Shown here: piece by piece, positions 1-8,481 of the stretch
How positions within the stretch are numbered: the first letter of the stretch is position 1
Layout: each line of letters opens with the position of its first letter
Translations under genes and position numbers: made by a program
The notes under the pieces: generated by a model
Seen by the model: the letters and a program-made list of their open reading frames with translations, nothing else
Databases searched by the model: none
Told to the model about the DNA's origin: nothing
DNA from: JBBTCX01 sp038043045
GTDB lineage: Bacteria > Planctomycetota > Phycisphaerae > UBA1845
NCBI GenBank assembly: GCA_038043045.1
Contig: JBBTCX010000284.1
Location: 1 to 31,272, forward strand
Direction of reading: 5' to 3'
DNA: 31,272 nucleotides

Positions 1-1
1 C

Positions 2-211
2 GAACCAGAGTTACCGGAATCGTCGCAGCGAGAGCGAAGTTTGATCGACCGGATTTGGGAGATATATGGGAAGTTTACCGCATATCAACTTTCGGCATTG
101 TCTCACGAACTAGACAGCCCGTGGGACATTACCCGCAAGCAAGGTAAGGCCATAATCCCCAACGAGGTCATTTTTGAGCACTTCAAACGACTTGCCACAA
201 AGGCCGACTGA
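2..211 (+). CDS. Panacea (DUF4065) domain antitoxin-like protein, C-terminal part
   Basis: The gene runs in from outside the window; only the last 69 residues are present, ending at a TGA at 209-211. The visible part carries the C-terminal pattern of the Panacea/DUF4065 (SocA-like) fold: IWEIYGKFTAYQLSALSHEL, then a DSPW motif and a helix ending EVIFEHFKRL. Panacea proteins are known as the antitoxin half of toxin-antitoxin pairs with very varied toxins, including small membrane proteins. The gene overlaps the next ORF, which encodes a small two-helix membrane protein, by 38 bases. That arrangement supports a toxin-antitoxin pair. Phage-related regulators also carry this domain, so a role outside toxin control is possible. 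The domain call is from motif recognition, and the N-terminus is unseen. Confidence 0.75.
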   Translation, partial: EPELPESSQRERSLIDRIWEIYGKFTAYQLSALSHELDSPWDITRKQGKAIIPNEVIFEHFKRLATKAD

Positions 212-608
212 ACTCGGCGAAATCAAACGTCCTCTCACTCCTGCGTCTATAGCGGCTGATTTGGAGGGGCGGAAGGAAGAAAAGTATCTTTCGGATCCAG
301 CCCTTAATGCGGCGAAAGGTGTCAGCACGCTGGACCCGGTGGGGCTTTCGCACTATCACTATGAAAGATTCACTTCGTTTCTAAAGGATCAATTGATCAA
401 GTTCGAGCGCGAGAACCGAAGGCTCCGCGACACTGATCTTGCAAAATGGTTCCATTTGCTTGGCGGTTTCTTTATGGCCGGTGGGGTTATTGGGGCTCGC
501 TGGTATCCAGAATACAAGGCGCTGGAGTTGGCCGGGTTTATTTCTGGCGCATTCGTACAAGTCTTGGCATTGGCACTTCCTTGGCTTAAGGCGAAATACT
601 CAAACTGA
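174..608 (+). CDS. Small two-helix membrane protein, putative toxin partner of the Panacea antitoxin
   Basis: The protein has 144 residues. It starts at a TTG, chosen because GAGGT (164-168) lies five bases upstream and no ATG exists in the N-terminal part. The first 90 residues are polar and charged, with a likely helix rich in Lys, Glu and Arg at about 62-88. Two hydrophobic segments follow, at about 92-109 and 116-137, joined by a short RWYPEYKA loop; the C-terminus is short and basic. There is no signal peptide. The start lies inside the Panacea gene, so translation is probably coupled. Small membrane proteins are among the toxins known to pair with Panacea antitoxins, and by context this could be a membrane-acting toxin. 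I do not recognise a named family. The last nine bases overlap the 3' end of the opposing FIST gene. Confidence 0.65.
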   Translation: MSTSNDLPQRPTELGEIKRPLTPASIAADLEGRKEEKYLSDPALNAAKGVSTLDPVGLSHYHYERFTSFLKDQLIKFERENRRLRDTDLAKWFHLLGGFFMAGGVIGARWYPEYKALELAGFISGAFVQVLALALPWLKAKYSN

Positions 609-1781
609 GTCGCTTGTCCCCGGTCGGAGTAGAGCGATGGAGGCGGTGAAGCCGTGGATGAAGTTTTTGCGGCCTATGGGGCCGAATTCGCCGCCGCAAA
701 AGAACCCGGCGACGGGGATGTTGCCCAGCACCTCGCGGAGTACGGAGACGTCGTGGTTGGGGGTTGGCCACATTCGCGTGCCTCGGCCATTGCAGCCAAA
801 TAGAAGAGCGCCGGTGACGCCTTTGTCGGCGTGGGGTTTCAATAGGGCGTGCAAATCTTCATCGGCGGAGGCGGCGTCGCGGACGTGGAATTGGACAGTG
901 GAGCCTACGCGGGCGTGACCGGCGATGCCGATTGCCCCGCTCTTGCGATCCGCTCCGATGATGTTGTGAATCAAAAAATCGCCGCGCTGAAAGCGGTCTT
1001 TGTATTCATCGATCGCTCGGCCTAGGAATAGGGCTTGGCGGGCGAGAGATTCATCATCTTCCGATAGGCCGGAGAGAACGGATTGCAGTTGTTCGAGGGC
1101 GGCTTTTCCGCCGAGTTCGCGGACGAGATTCTGTTCGCCTCGGGTGACAACAAAGGGTTTTCCGATCGGGCGACAGCCCTGGGAGACGACGGTGTCGATT
1201 TCGAGATTGCCGGTCAGTGCGATTCCGACGATTCCTTCGTGCACGATTTCATCGCGTAGAATCAGGCGGTTTTCGCCGGGGGAGGTTGCGGCGCTGGCGA
1301 TTCCGCCGACCAGGGGCGCGCCGGGGAACCACGTGTTCATGCTTTCCAGAAACGCATGAATGTCCGCTCGAAACGGGTCGGCAAAGAGGATGAATTTCGG
1401 TTGACTTTCCGGAGCTACCGCAACGATGCGTTCCCAATCCAAGGCGGATTCCGCGGACTCAATATGATTCTGGAGGACATGGAACGGTCGGATGTCGACT
1501 CCCGGTAGCGAAGCCACCAGCAAAGACATGGAAGGAATGCGCTCGAGCTCAAGATTCATTCCAATGGTCCCTTCCGCCGTGCAACCGGTGACGAGGGCGT
1601 TGGGGAAGGAAGAATGGAGAGACTCCAGAATGGCCGGGAGTTCGCCGTCGTAATGGGCCGTCAAAAAAAGCAGAGCAAGATCGACGGCGCCGGGGGTGAT
1701 GGGCGGTGAAAGGGTACTTAGTAATTCACCCACGGCCGTGGAAGCATCGGGGTTTTGTGAAATAGCCGAAGCGATGCGCAT
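600..1781 (-). CDS. FIST domain protein (FIST_N plus FIST_C), putative sensory protein
   Basis: The protein has 393 residues. The ATG at 1781 was chosen over an upstream-open frame because GGAGGAG (1786-1792) lies four bases before it. The FIST N-terminal domain shows a segment ending LVTGCTAEGTIG and, later, PLVGGIASAAT. The FIST C-terminal domain shows GALLFGCNGRG and VAGFFCGGEFGPIG before a hydrophobic tail. FIST domains are thought to bind small ligands such as amino acids and usually sit beside or within signalling proteins. Here the protein is free-standing, with no kinase, GGDEF or methyl-accepting domain attached and no signalling gene next to it. It is divergent from purL across a 173 bp gap and ends tail-to-tail with the putative toxin. 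The ligand and partner are unknown. Confidence 0.85.
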   Translation of the reverse strand: MRIASAISQNPDASTAVGELLSTLSPPITPGAVDLALLFLTAHYDGELPAILESLHSSFPNALVTGCTAEGTIGMNLELERIPSMSLLVASLPGVDIRPFHVLQNHIESAESALDWERIVAVAPESQPKFILFADPFRADIHAFLESMNTWFPGAPLVGGIASAATSPGENRLILRDEIVHEGIVGIALTGNLEIDTVVSQGCRPIGKPFVVTRGEQNLVRELGGKAALEQLQSVLSGLSEDDESLARQALFLGRAIDEYKDRFQRGDFLIHNIIGADRKSGAIGIAGHARVGSTVQFHVRDAASADEDLHALLKPHADKGVTGALLFGCNGRGTRMWPTPNHDVSVLREVLGNIPVAGFFCGGEFGPIGRKNFIHGFTASIALLRPGTSDSV

Positions 1782-1954
1782 AAGTCTCCTCCGGTGGTTT
1801 GGATAGCCACTTAGGTGAATGTTACCGATCCGGGGTAGTCCGACAACGGGCGCGGCGTTTGCTGGTTCCGTTGACCTTGAAGCGGTAATGTAGATTCGCG
1901 TGAACAACGCGGACAAGAAGCGGACTCCAATGGAATTGAAGTGAAGCCGGAACA

Positions 1955-4900
1955 ATGTCAATTGAAAATGGATCGAGTGTGTCGGAAGATCAAGCCAGGC
2001 TGCGATACTGGTCCATTGAAGTGTTTCCTGCCGGTGAGGCGGTGGATGGACACGGAAATGAGATGCTGGCGGATATTCGCCGAACGGGCGTCACTGGAGT
2101 TTTTCAGGTTTGTTCTAGTCGGGTTTACATGCTCGAAGGCGGGCTTCGGGAGCGAGATGTTCGCGGGTTGGGTGGGGATTTGTTGGCGGATCCGGTTTCG
2201 GAGCGTTGGCGAGTGTTTCGGGGTTTGGCGGAACGTGAGATTGAGGGGCCGTCGGTGGAGGTGCATCCGCTGCCGGGGGTGATGAGCCCGGTGGCGCAAA
2301 GCACGCTGTCAGCGGTTCGGCGCTGGTTGCGTTTTCGAGGGTCGCCGGAAAGCCACATCGGCGCAGTGAAAGTTGCGCGGAGATACCGGATTCAGGGCGC
2401 GGCTGGCGCAGAGGAACTGGAGCGGATAGCCGGCAAAGTTCTTGCCAACGTCTGTATCGAACAGGGATACGTTCAGGGGTTGGGGCGAAACGACTCTTTG
2501 CCAACGACGCTGCCCGTTCCGCCGCAGAGGCCGTTTTGTGTCAGGCACGTGTCACTCTCCACTTTGGATGAGGACGGTCTACGTCGATTGTCTCGCGAGG
2601 GACATTTGTTTCTTTCGTTGGAGGAGATGGAGGCGATACGCAATCACTATCGCGCATTGAAGCGCGATCCGACGGATTTGGAATTGGAGACGTTTGCGCA
2701 GACGTGGTCCGAGCATTGCGTGCACAAAACGCTGAAGAGCGCGATGGTGTATCGGGGCGACGATTTTGGGCGATCGGGGCGGGTGGAAGTTCGATTTGAG
2801 AATTTGCTGAAGGACACGATCGTCGCGGCCACCCAAGAATTGAATCGGGCATGGTGTCTTTCGGTGTTTGTGGATAACGCGGGGGTCATCGCATTTGATG
2901 ATGAGTTTGGCGTGGCGTTCAAAGTGGAGACGCACAATCATCCCTCGGCGATTGAGCCGTATGGGGGGGCGGCTACGGGAGTCGGCGGGTGCATCCGCGA
3001 CGTCATGGGTTGTGGATTGGGTGCGAAGCCGATTGCCTCGACGGATGTTTTTTGTTTGGCGCCGCCGGAGTTTGATTCGCGGCGGATCCCTCATGACGTG
3101 CTGCATCCGCGAAGAGTGTTGAAGGGAGTTGTCGGCGGGGTTCGGGATTATGGGAATCGCATGGGAATTCCGACGGTCAATGGAGCCATTTATTTTGATG
3201 AGCGGTATTTGGCCAACCCGTTGGTTTTTTGTGGGTGCGTGGGGTTGATTCCGAGGAAGTTTGTTTCCAAGCAGGTTCATGCGGGAGATCGAATTGTCGT
3301 GGCCGGCGGGCGGACGGGTCGAGATGGGTTGCACGGGGCGACGTTTTCATCGGCGGAGTTGACCAGTTCGCACGCGGATGAGTTTGCGCACGCGGTGCAA
3401 ATCGGCAACGCCATCGAAGAGAAGAAGTTGCTCGATGCGCTGTTGCGGGCGCGTGATGATGAAGGCGGCTGTCTTTTCTCCTCGGTGACAGATTGCGGAG
3501 CCGGGGGGCTGAGCAGCGCGATCGGGGAGATGGCCGAGAAAATCGGGGCGATGGTGGAACTGGAGAAGGTGCCGCTCAAATACAGCGGACTTCGCTACGA
3601 TGAGATTTGGATATCTGAAGCGCAAGAGCGAATGGTGTTTGCGGTTGCGCCCGGCCGACTTCAGAGGTTCTTAGAACTATTTGAAGCCGAGGAAGTCGAG
3701 ACGGCGGTATTGGGAACGTTCACGGGCGATGGGGTTTTAGAGATTCGATTTCAAGGGCAAGTCGTTGGGAAAATGGACGTGGAGTTTCTGCACGGCGGGC
3801 GACCTCGGCGGGAGTTGCAGGCCACGTGGAATGCCAAGACGTGGCACGCCGAGCAAAAAATTCGAACCCGCGACAACAACGGCGCCGCCAGGGACGGAGA
3901 TTTGGCGGCGAGGCTGTTGGAGGCGATGGCAGATTTGAACGTTGCGTCCAAGGAGTGGGCCATTCGTCAGTATGACCACGAGGTGCAGAGTCGCAGCGTC
4001 ATCAAGCCGATTGTGGGACCGGGAGCCGGGCCTGGAGATGCGGCGGTTCTTCGGCCACGGTTGGATAGTTACCGTGGAATCGCGGTGGGATGCGGCCTGT
4101 GTCCGTCGAAGGCGGACGACGATCCATATTGGATGGCCATTGAGGCGGTGGATGAGGCGCTTCGCAATGTGACCTGCGTCGGCGGCGATCCCGATCACAC
4201 GGCGATTCTGGATAATTTTTGCTGGCCTAAGGTGGATACGGCCGAATCGTTGGGCGCGCTTGTGCGGGCGTGTCGTGGAGCGGCGGATGCGGCGGTGGCG
4301 TATGGACTGCCGTTTATATCGGGAAAAGACTCCCTGAATAATGAGTTTGTGATGGATGAGGCGGAGGCGGCGCGGACGGGATTGCCGCAGCAACTGGCCA
4401 TTCCGCCGACGCTGTTGATTAGTGCGATCAGCGTGTTGTCGGATGTGCGTCGCTGTGTTTCGATGGATTTGAAAGAGGCGGGAAATGTGATTGTTCTGGC
4501 GAGTGCGCCGGTGCGAGAGGCGGGATTGTTGACGGCGAATGCGATGCACCGGCGGGTGGCGGAGTTGATTGCGTCGGGAAAGGTGCGGTCGGCGCACGAC
4601 GTCAGCGATGGAGGGTTGGCCGTTGCTGTTGCGGAGATGTGCATCGCAGGAGAGATTGGGGCGAGCATTTTAGTGGACCCAGTGATGTACACGTGGGATT
4701 TGTTCGAAAACGCACCGACGACCTACGTTCTCGAAATGGATTCTGTGGCGGCGAAGGAAGTCGGGTGGCCGATCATCGGGCGCGCGGAGGAAGATCGGCG
4801 GTTTCGAGTCTGGCATCCGACGGCAGGCAAAGCCGATGTTGCCGTGGATGATCTGGCGGCGGCGTGGCGGCGGCCGCTTGGTGCGCCGGCGGGAACTTGA
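1955..4900 (+). CDS. purL: Phosphoribosylformylglycinamidine synthase, PurL with PurS-like N-terminus
   Basis: This is the catalytic subunit of FGAM synthase (purine biosynthesis, step four): FGAR plus ATP plus ammonia gives FGAM, with ammonia coming from PurQ. At 981 residues it is about 240 longer than the small bacterial PurL. The extra length is at the N-terminus (about 10-170), which looks like PurS-type domains fused on. The linker signature TWSEHCVHKT is at about 250. The ATP-binding stretch VETHNHPSAIEPYGGAATG starts near 324. ISGKDSLNNEF is near 789 and AHDVSDGGLAVAVAEM near 880. There is no C-terminal glutaminase domain, which fits the separate purQ two bases downstream. The start ATG has only a weak upstream CCGGA. 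A separate purS gene was not seen and would not be needed if the fusion is functional. Confidence 0.96.
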   Translation: MSIENGSSVSEDQARLRYWSIEVFPAGEAVDGHGNEMLADIRRTGVTGVFQVCSSRVYMLEGGLRERDVRGLGGDLLADPVSERWRVFRGLAEREIEGPSVEVHPLPGVMSPVAQSTLSAVRRWLRFRGSPESHIGAVKVARRYRIQGAAGAEELERIAGKVLANVCIEQGYVQGLGRNDSLPTTLPVPPQRPFCVRHVSLSTLDEDGLRRLSREGHLFLSLEEMEAIRNHYRALKRDPTDLELETFAQTWSEHCVHKTLKSAMVYRGDDFGRSGRVEVRFENLLKDTIVAATQELNRAWCLSVFVDNAGVIAFDDEFGVAFKVETHNHPSAIEPYGGAATGVGGCIRDVMGCGLGAKPIASTDVFCLAPPEFDSRRIPHDVLHPRRVLKGVVGGVRDYGNRMGIPTVNGAIYFDERYLANPLVFCGCVGLIPRKFVSKQVHAGDRIVVAGGRTGRDGLHGATFSSAELTSSHADEFAHAVQIGNAIEEKKLLDALLRARDDEGGCLFSSVTDCGAGGLSSAIGEMAEKIGAMVELEKVPLKYSGLRYDEIWISEAQERMVFAVAPGRLQRFLELFEAEEVETAVLGTFTGDGVLEIRFQGQVVGKMDVEFLHGGRPRRELQATWNAKTWHAEQKIRTRDNNGAARDGDLAARLLEAMADLNVASKEWAIRQYDHEVQSRSVIKPIVGPGAGPGDAAVLRPRLDSYRGIAVGCGLCPSKADDDPYWMAIEAVDEALRNVTCVGGDPDHTAILDNFCWPKVDTAESLGALVRACRGAADAAVAYGLPFISGKDSLNNEFVMDEAEAARTGLPQQLAIPPTLLISAISVLSDVRRCVSMDLKEAGNVIVLASAPVREAGLLTANAMHRRVAELIASGKVRSAHDVSDGGLAVAVAEMCIAGEIGASILVDPVMYTWDLFENAPTTYVLEMDSVAAKEVGWPIIGRAEEDRRFRVWHPTAGKADVAVDDLAAAWRRPLGAPAGT

Positions 4901-4902
4901 TC

Positions 4903-5685
4903 ATGGGCAACGTGCGCGTGCTGGTTCTTCGGGCGGCGGGAATTAATTGCGAAGAAGAGATTGTGCACGGGTGGTGTTTGGCCGGAGCCGAGGCGACGCT
5001 GTTGCATGTAACGAAGCTTGCCGAAAAGCCGGCGCTGCTCAACGACTATCAGATTTTGACGATTCCGGGCGGGTTTAGTTACGGAGACGATATCGCGGCG
5101 GGGACGATTTTGGCGCAGCGACTGACGCTGGAATTGGAGGATTCCATTCGACAATTCGTGGATCGCGGAGGTGGCGTGCTTGGGGTTTGTAACGGGTTTC
5201 AAGTTTTGGTGAAGGCGGGTTTGCTTCCGGGCGGAAAATGGGATCGCGATCGGGTTACGATTACGCACAACGACTCCGCGAAGTTTGAGGCCCGATGGGT
5301 TCGTTTAAGAGTTTGTACGGCGCGATGCGCATTTCTTCGCAATGGAGAAATCTTGGAAATGCCCGTTGAGCACGGGGAGGGAAAAGTCATGACCGCCGGC
5401 GAAGGGACGGCGGCGGCGCTCGATTCCCAAGGGCGGATTGCTTTGCGGTATGTTGATGCCAACGGTTGGCACGGTCAATATCCGGCCAATCCGAATGGAA
5501 GCGTCGACGGCATCGCGGGCTTGTGCGACGCGACGGGTCGGGTCTTCGGGTTGATGCCCCATCCGGATCGACACCTGGATCATACTCAACATCCCCTTTG
5601 GACGCGGCGAAGACTCAAGCCCAAGGAGCCGCCGGATGGACTCAAAGTTTTTATCCAGGCCGTGGAGTATTGGCGGAGGGGATAG
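4903..5685 (+). CDS. purQ: Phosphoribosylformylglycinamidine synthase glutaminase subunit PurQ
   Basis: The protein has 260 residues, somewhat longer than the usual 225-230, and is a class I glutamine amidotransferase supplying ammonia to PurL. The oxyanion/nucleophile region GVCNGFQVL holds the catalytic Cys at about 96, and IPGGFSYGDDIAAG lies upstream of it. The C-terminal catalytic part reads GLMPHPDRHLD, with His at about 220 and Asp at 222. In most PurQ proteins that last position is Glu (PHPER), so the triad here appears to be Cys-His-Asp. The ATG at 4903 lies two bases after the purL stop, with GGCGGG upstream, so the two genes are co-transcribed and probably translationally coupled. 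The longer frame running back into purL has no support. It converges with comEC 17 bp downstream. Confidence 0.95.
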   Translation: MGNVRVLVLRAAGINCEEEIVHGWCLAGAEATLLHVTKLAEKPALLNDYQILTIPGGFSYGDDIAAGTILAQRLTLELEDSIRQFVDRGGGVLGVCNGFQVLVKAGLLPGGKWDRDRVTITHNDSAKFEARWVRLRVCTARCAFLRNGEILEMPVEHGEGKVMTAGEGTAAALDSQGRIALRYVDANGWHGQYPANPNGSVDGIAGLCDATGRVFGLMPHPDRHLDHTQHPLWTRRRLKPKEPPDGLKVFIQAVEYWRRG

Positions 5686-5702
5686 CGAACTCGTTTTTCC
5701 GG

Positions 5703-8390
5703 CTAATCCAATTCCCGTCCGTCCGGTAGGTACGAGGAGATAAGAATGCCGTGGCGATCGAATCGAATTTGGACGGCGCCGATGTCGGCGGTGTTGTAGA
5801 GGGGAATGCCGTTCAGGGCGTCCGTTAGTGCGGCGGGGCTGTCTTGCGATCGGACGGAGCTGGATTGAATCGCGGCATGGGGGCAGACGGCGCGCACAAA
5901 ATCGCGGGTGGTCGCAATCGCGCTGCCATGATGGGGCAGCAGGAGTACATCGGCGTACAAGTCGACCGATTCAAGCAGTTTTCGTTGGGCGAATTCCTCG
6001 ATATCCCCCGTTAAGAGAACGGACTTTCCCTCGTAGGATATCCGCAAAACGGTTGAAGTGTCATTGGATGGCACGTCGGAAGGTAGATCGGCGGGAGGCC
6101 AGAGAAGCTCAAACGTGACGCCGGCGAGGGTCCAGGTTGGAGTGGTGAAATCGAGTCGCGCAATGGGCTGTCCGCGGTTTTCCAGCCATGCCAGCAAGGC
6201 GCGACTTGGGTGGTGCGTCGCGGCGATTGGGGCGAAGTGGGCGTTAAGGGCCACGGTTTCGGCGGGAATCTCCTCGAGCACGCTTGGTAGGCCGCTGAAA
6301 TGGTCCACGTTCGGGTGACTGATGATGGCACTTCGGAGCGATGAGATGTTTCGGTGCCGAAGAAAGGGCAAGATCGCGGCGCGGCCGACGTCCCAACCGG
6401 CCGATCCGCCCGCGTCGTAAAGGAGGGCTTGTCCGTTGGGAAATTCGACGACGGTCGCGAAAGCGCGGCCGACTGATAGGACGGTGATCAATACCTGCGG
6501 TTCGCGCTTTTGAGGAACGAGCCAGAGAATCGTCGAGAAAAAAACGAACACGGCGGCGAGCCAATGCAGTCGGCGGTTCCACGCTGGGGGCGTGGAAGGG
6601 GTGGCGGAGGGCGGCGTCGGTTCGTCGGGCTCGGTAAATGGGTTTCGTCTGCTCCATCGATAGACAAACAAGAACAGGCCCGCGTAAAACAATTGAATTG
6701 CGGGAAGTGATGGTGCGGGCACGGCGGTGGATGCGCCAGGCAGATCGGCCAATAGAGTCACGAGAGAGTTGAGCCATTCCTCCGTTTTGACCAACAATGC
6801 GCCGATCAGCGCTCCTGCGGTTGGGGATGCGGCCGTGACGACGATCTTGACGATGCCGAGCCACGTGGCGAGACAAACGAGCGGAAAGACGAACAGAGTG
6901 CAAGCCGGGCCCCACATTTGTACGCGCTGAAAGAGGAAAGCGGTGATGGGCAGAGTGCTGATCCACGAGGCGAGGGCGACGGCAAATGCCCAGCCGGCCC
7001 AATTCTGCAAATGATAGCACCAGCGCCACAGGGCATGTGAACGGCAGAGGCCACGGGTACGAAGTCGCCGCAGGATTCGTCGATCGTCCTTTGCCATGGG
7101 GCGATGTCGGATTCGCGCGTCCGCCCAGTCTCGCGCGGCTGTCGCGGCGCGAACGAGTGATGGCGCGACATAGACCACGCCGATGACGGCTGCGAAGGAG
7201 AGTTGGAACCCGAGATCATAGAGGGTTCGAGGATCAATCAGCAGCAAGAACGAGGCGGCGATACATAGGGAGTTTGCGTGATTTGAGGATCGAGCAAAAA
7301 GGCGCGATGCGAGAAAGATGACCGCCATGAGTGTGGCGCGGAGAATCGGCGGCCTGGGTTCCGCGACAAGGCAATAGGCCACGATGGCGGCGATCAAAAA
7401 GATCGCCCGGCGCTTTCGTCCTAAGCGCAACCAGGTGGCCATGAGCCAGAGCGGCGAGAGCAGAATGGCCACGTTCGTTCCGCTGGCGGCTAGAAAATGG
7501 GCGCAACCCGACCGGATGAACACGTCGTTGAGTCGCCGATCCCGACCGGATCGTTGTCCGAGGACCAGCGCGGAAGCGAGGTCGGCTTCTTCGTCGGCGC
7601 CGGCGGCCAAGTCGTCGACGAGCAGGGATCGAGCTTTGACCCGCATCCAAGAGATGACTGTGCCGATCAGGGATAGATTGCCCGACTCCAAAATGCGAAC
7701 GTCTTCGCGATGTTCGCAGTGAAGGGACGCCACGATTCCCTGTCGACGATGAAAGGCAGACCAATCGAAAGAGCCGGGATTTCGCGGCGGAAAGAGTGGA
7801 TGCAAGCGACCGAAGAGCTCCACGCGATCCTGTTCATGGAGGTCCGTGCGAGGGTCAAGGAGCGTCACCCGCACGCGGCCGCTGACCGGAACCGGAGCCC
7901 CTTCGCCCTCAAGGGAAAGGGAATCTACGAGGAACGCCAGCCTCCCCGCCTGAGCGTTTCGCGGCGAGAACATTGTGCCCGAAGAAGTGACAAGGCGCGG
8001 CACGGATGAAATGGTGCCCTGGAGGCGCACGATTCGACCGGAGGCCGCCGAGTACCGACCAATATCATTTGGCGAAGAGGGGCGAGCAACGGCCAAGTGC
8101 GACAGCCCCCCCAGGGACCAGGCCGCTAGGAAAACGACGACCGTTGCGGCGCGTAATCGAACCCGTGGCCAAGCCGCCGCAATCGCGACGACACCCAATC
8201 CCAATAAGTAGGTCCATTGCCGTTGGGGTAAGCGTTCATCGAAGAGGATTCCGAGAATCAACCCAATCGCCACAGGAAGCCACGGCGCGCCGTGGGGCCA
8301 CCAACGCGCGTGGGTCGCGACGGCGATGGCGTGGCCGGAATCCGCGCCGCAAAGAGTTGGCGTATCGGGGTTCGTCGTCACAAGGTTCAT
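5703..8390 (-). CDS. comEC: ComEC/Rec2-family DNA uptake channel with metallo-beta-lactamase domain
   Basis: The protein has 895 residues. An N-terminal membrane region and an extracytoplasmic OB-like DUF4131 domain (to about 240) precede the multi-helix Competence domain (about 260-560), which contains the typical SGCAHFLAASGTNVAIL and DLGFQLSFAAVIGVVY. The C-terminal domain (about 630-895) is metallo-beta-lactamase-like: ISHPNVDHFSGL, LLTGDIEEFAQ and LLPHHGSA. Known members form the inner-membrane channel that brings single-stranded DNA into the cell during transformation; the C-terminal domain is proposed to be a nuclease. The usual SHxHxDH reads SHPNVDH, so the second His is Asn. No other competence genes are nearby, which is common for this gene. 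The ATG at 8390 has no clear ribosome binding site, so the exact start is uncertain. Confidence 0.93.
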   Translation of the reverse strand: MNLVTTNPDTPTLCGADSGHAIAVATHARWWPHGAPWLPVAIGLILGILFDERLPQRQWTYLLGLGVVAIAAAWPRVRLRAATVVVFLAAWSLGGLSHLAVARPSSPNDIGRYSAASGRIVRLQGTISSVPRLVTSSGTMFSPRNAQAGRLAFLVDSLSLEGEGAPVPVSGRVRVTLLDPRTDLHEQDRVELFGRLHPLFPPRNPGSFDWSAFHRRQGIVASLHCEHREDVRILESGNLSLIGTVISWMRVKARSLLVDDLAAGADEEADLASALVLGQRSGRDRRLNDVFIRSGCAHFLAASGTNVAILLSPLWLMATWLRLGRKRRAIFLIAAIVAYCLVAEPRPPILRATLMAVIFLASRLFARSSNHANSLCIAASFLLLIDPRTLYDLGFQLSFAAVIGVVYVAPSLVRAATAARDWADARIRHRPMAKDDRRILRRLRTRGLCRSHALWRWCYHLQNWAGWAFAVALASWISTLPITAFLFQRVQMWGPACTLFVFPLVCLATWLGIVKIVVTAASPTAGALIGALLVKTEEWLNSLVTLLADLPGASTAVPAPSLPAIQLFYAGLFLFVYRWSRRNPFTEPDEPTPPSATPSTPPAWNRRLHWLAAVFVFFSTILWLVPQKREPQVLITVLSVGRAFATVVEFPNGQALLYDAGGSAGWDVGRAAILPFLRHRNISSLRSAIISHPNVDHFSGLPSVLEEIPAETVALNAHFAPIAATHHPSRALLAWLENRGQPIARLDFTTPTWTLAGVTFELLWPPADLPSDVPSNDTSTVLRISYEGKSVLLTGDIEEFAQRKLLESVDLYADVLLLPHHGSAIATTRDFVRAVCPHAAIQSSSVRSQDSPAALTDALNGIPLYNTADIGAVQIRFDRHGILISSYLPDGRELD

Positions 8391-8481
8391 ATTGTAGACG
8401 CCGGTTTTCGTGCGTCATGGCGGCGAAGGCACTTTTTCAAAGGATTCCCGATCGCGCCGCGAGTCGCTATCATCTACAGAC

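Noticed and set aside
1871..1896. TTGACC followed by TAGATT upstream of purL as a promoter
   Set aside because: The -35 match is good (5/6), but the spacer is only 14 bp, too short for a normal sigma-70 promoter.
3737..4597. A 286-codon minus-strand frame inside purL
   Set aside because: Arg/His-rich translation without domain features, fully inside the clear PurL reading frame.
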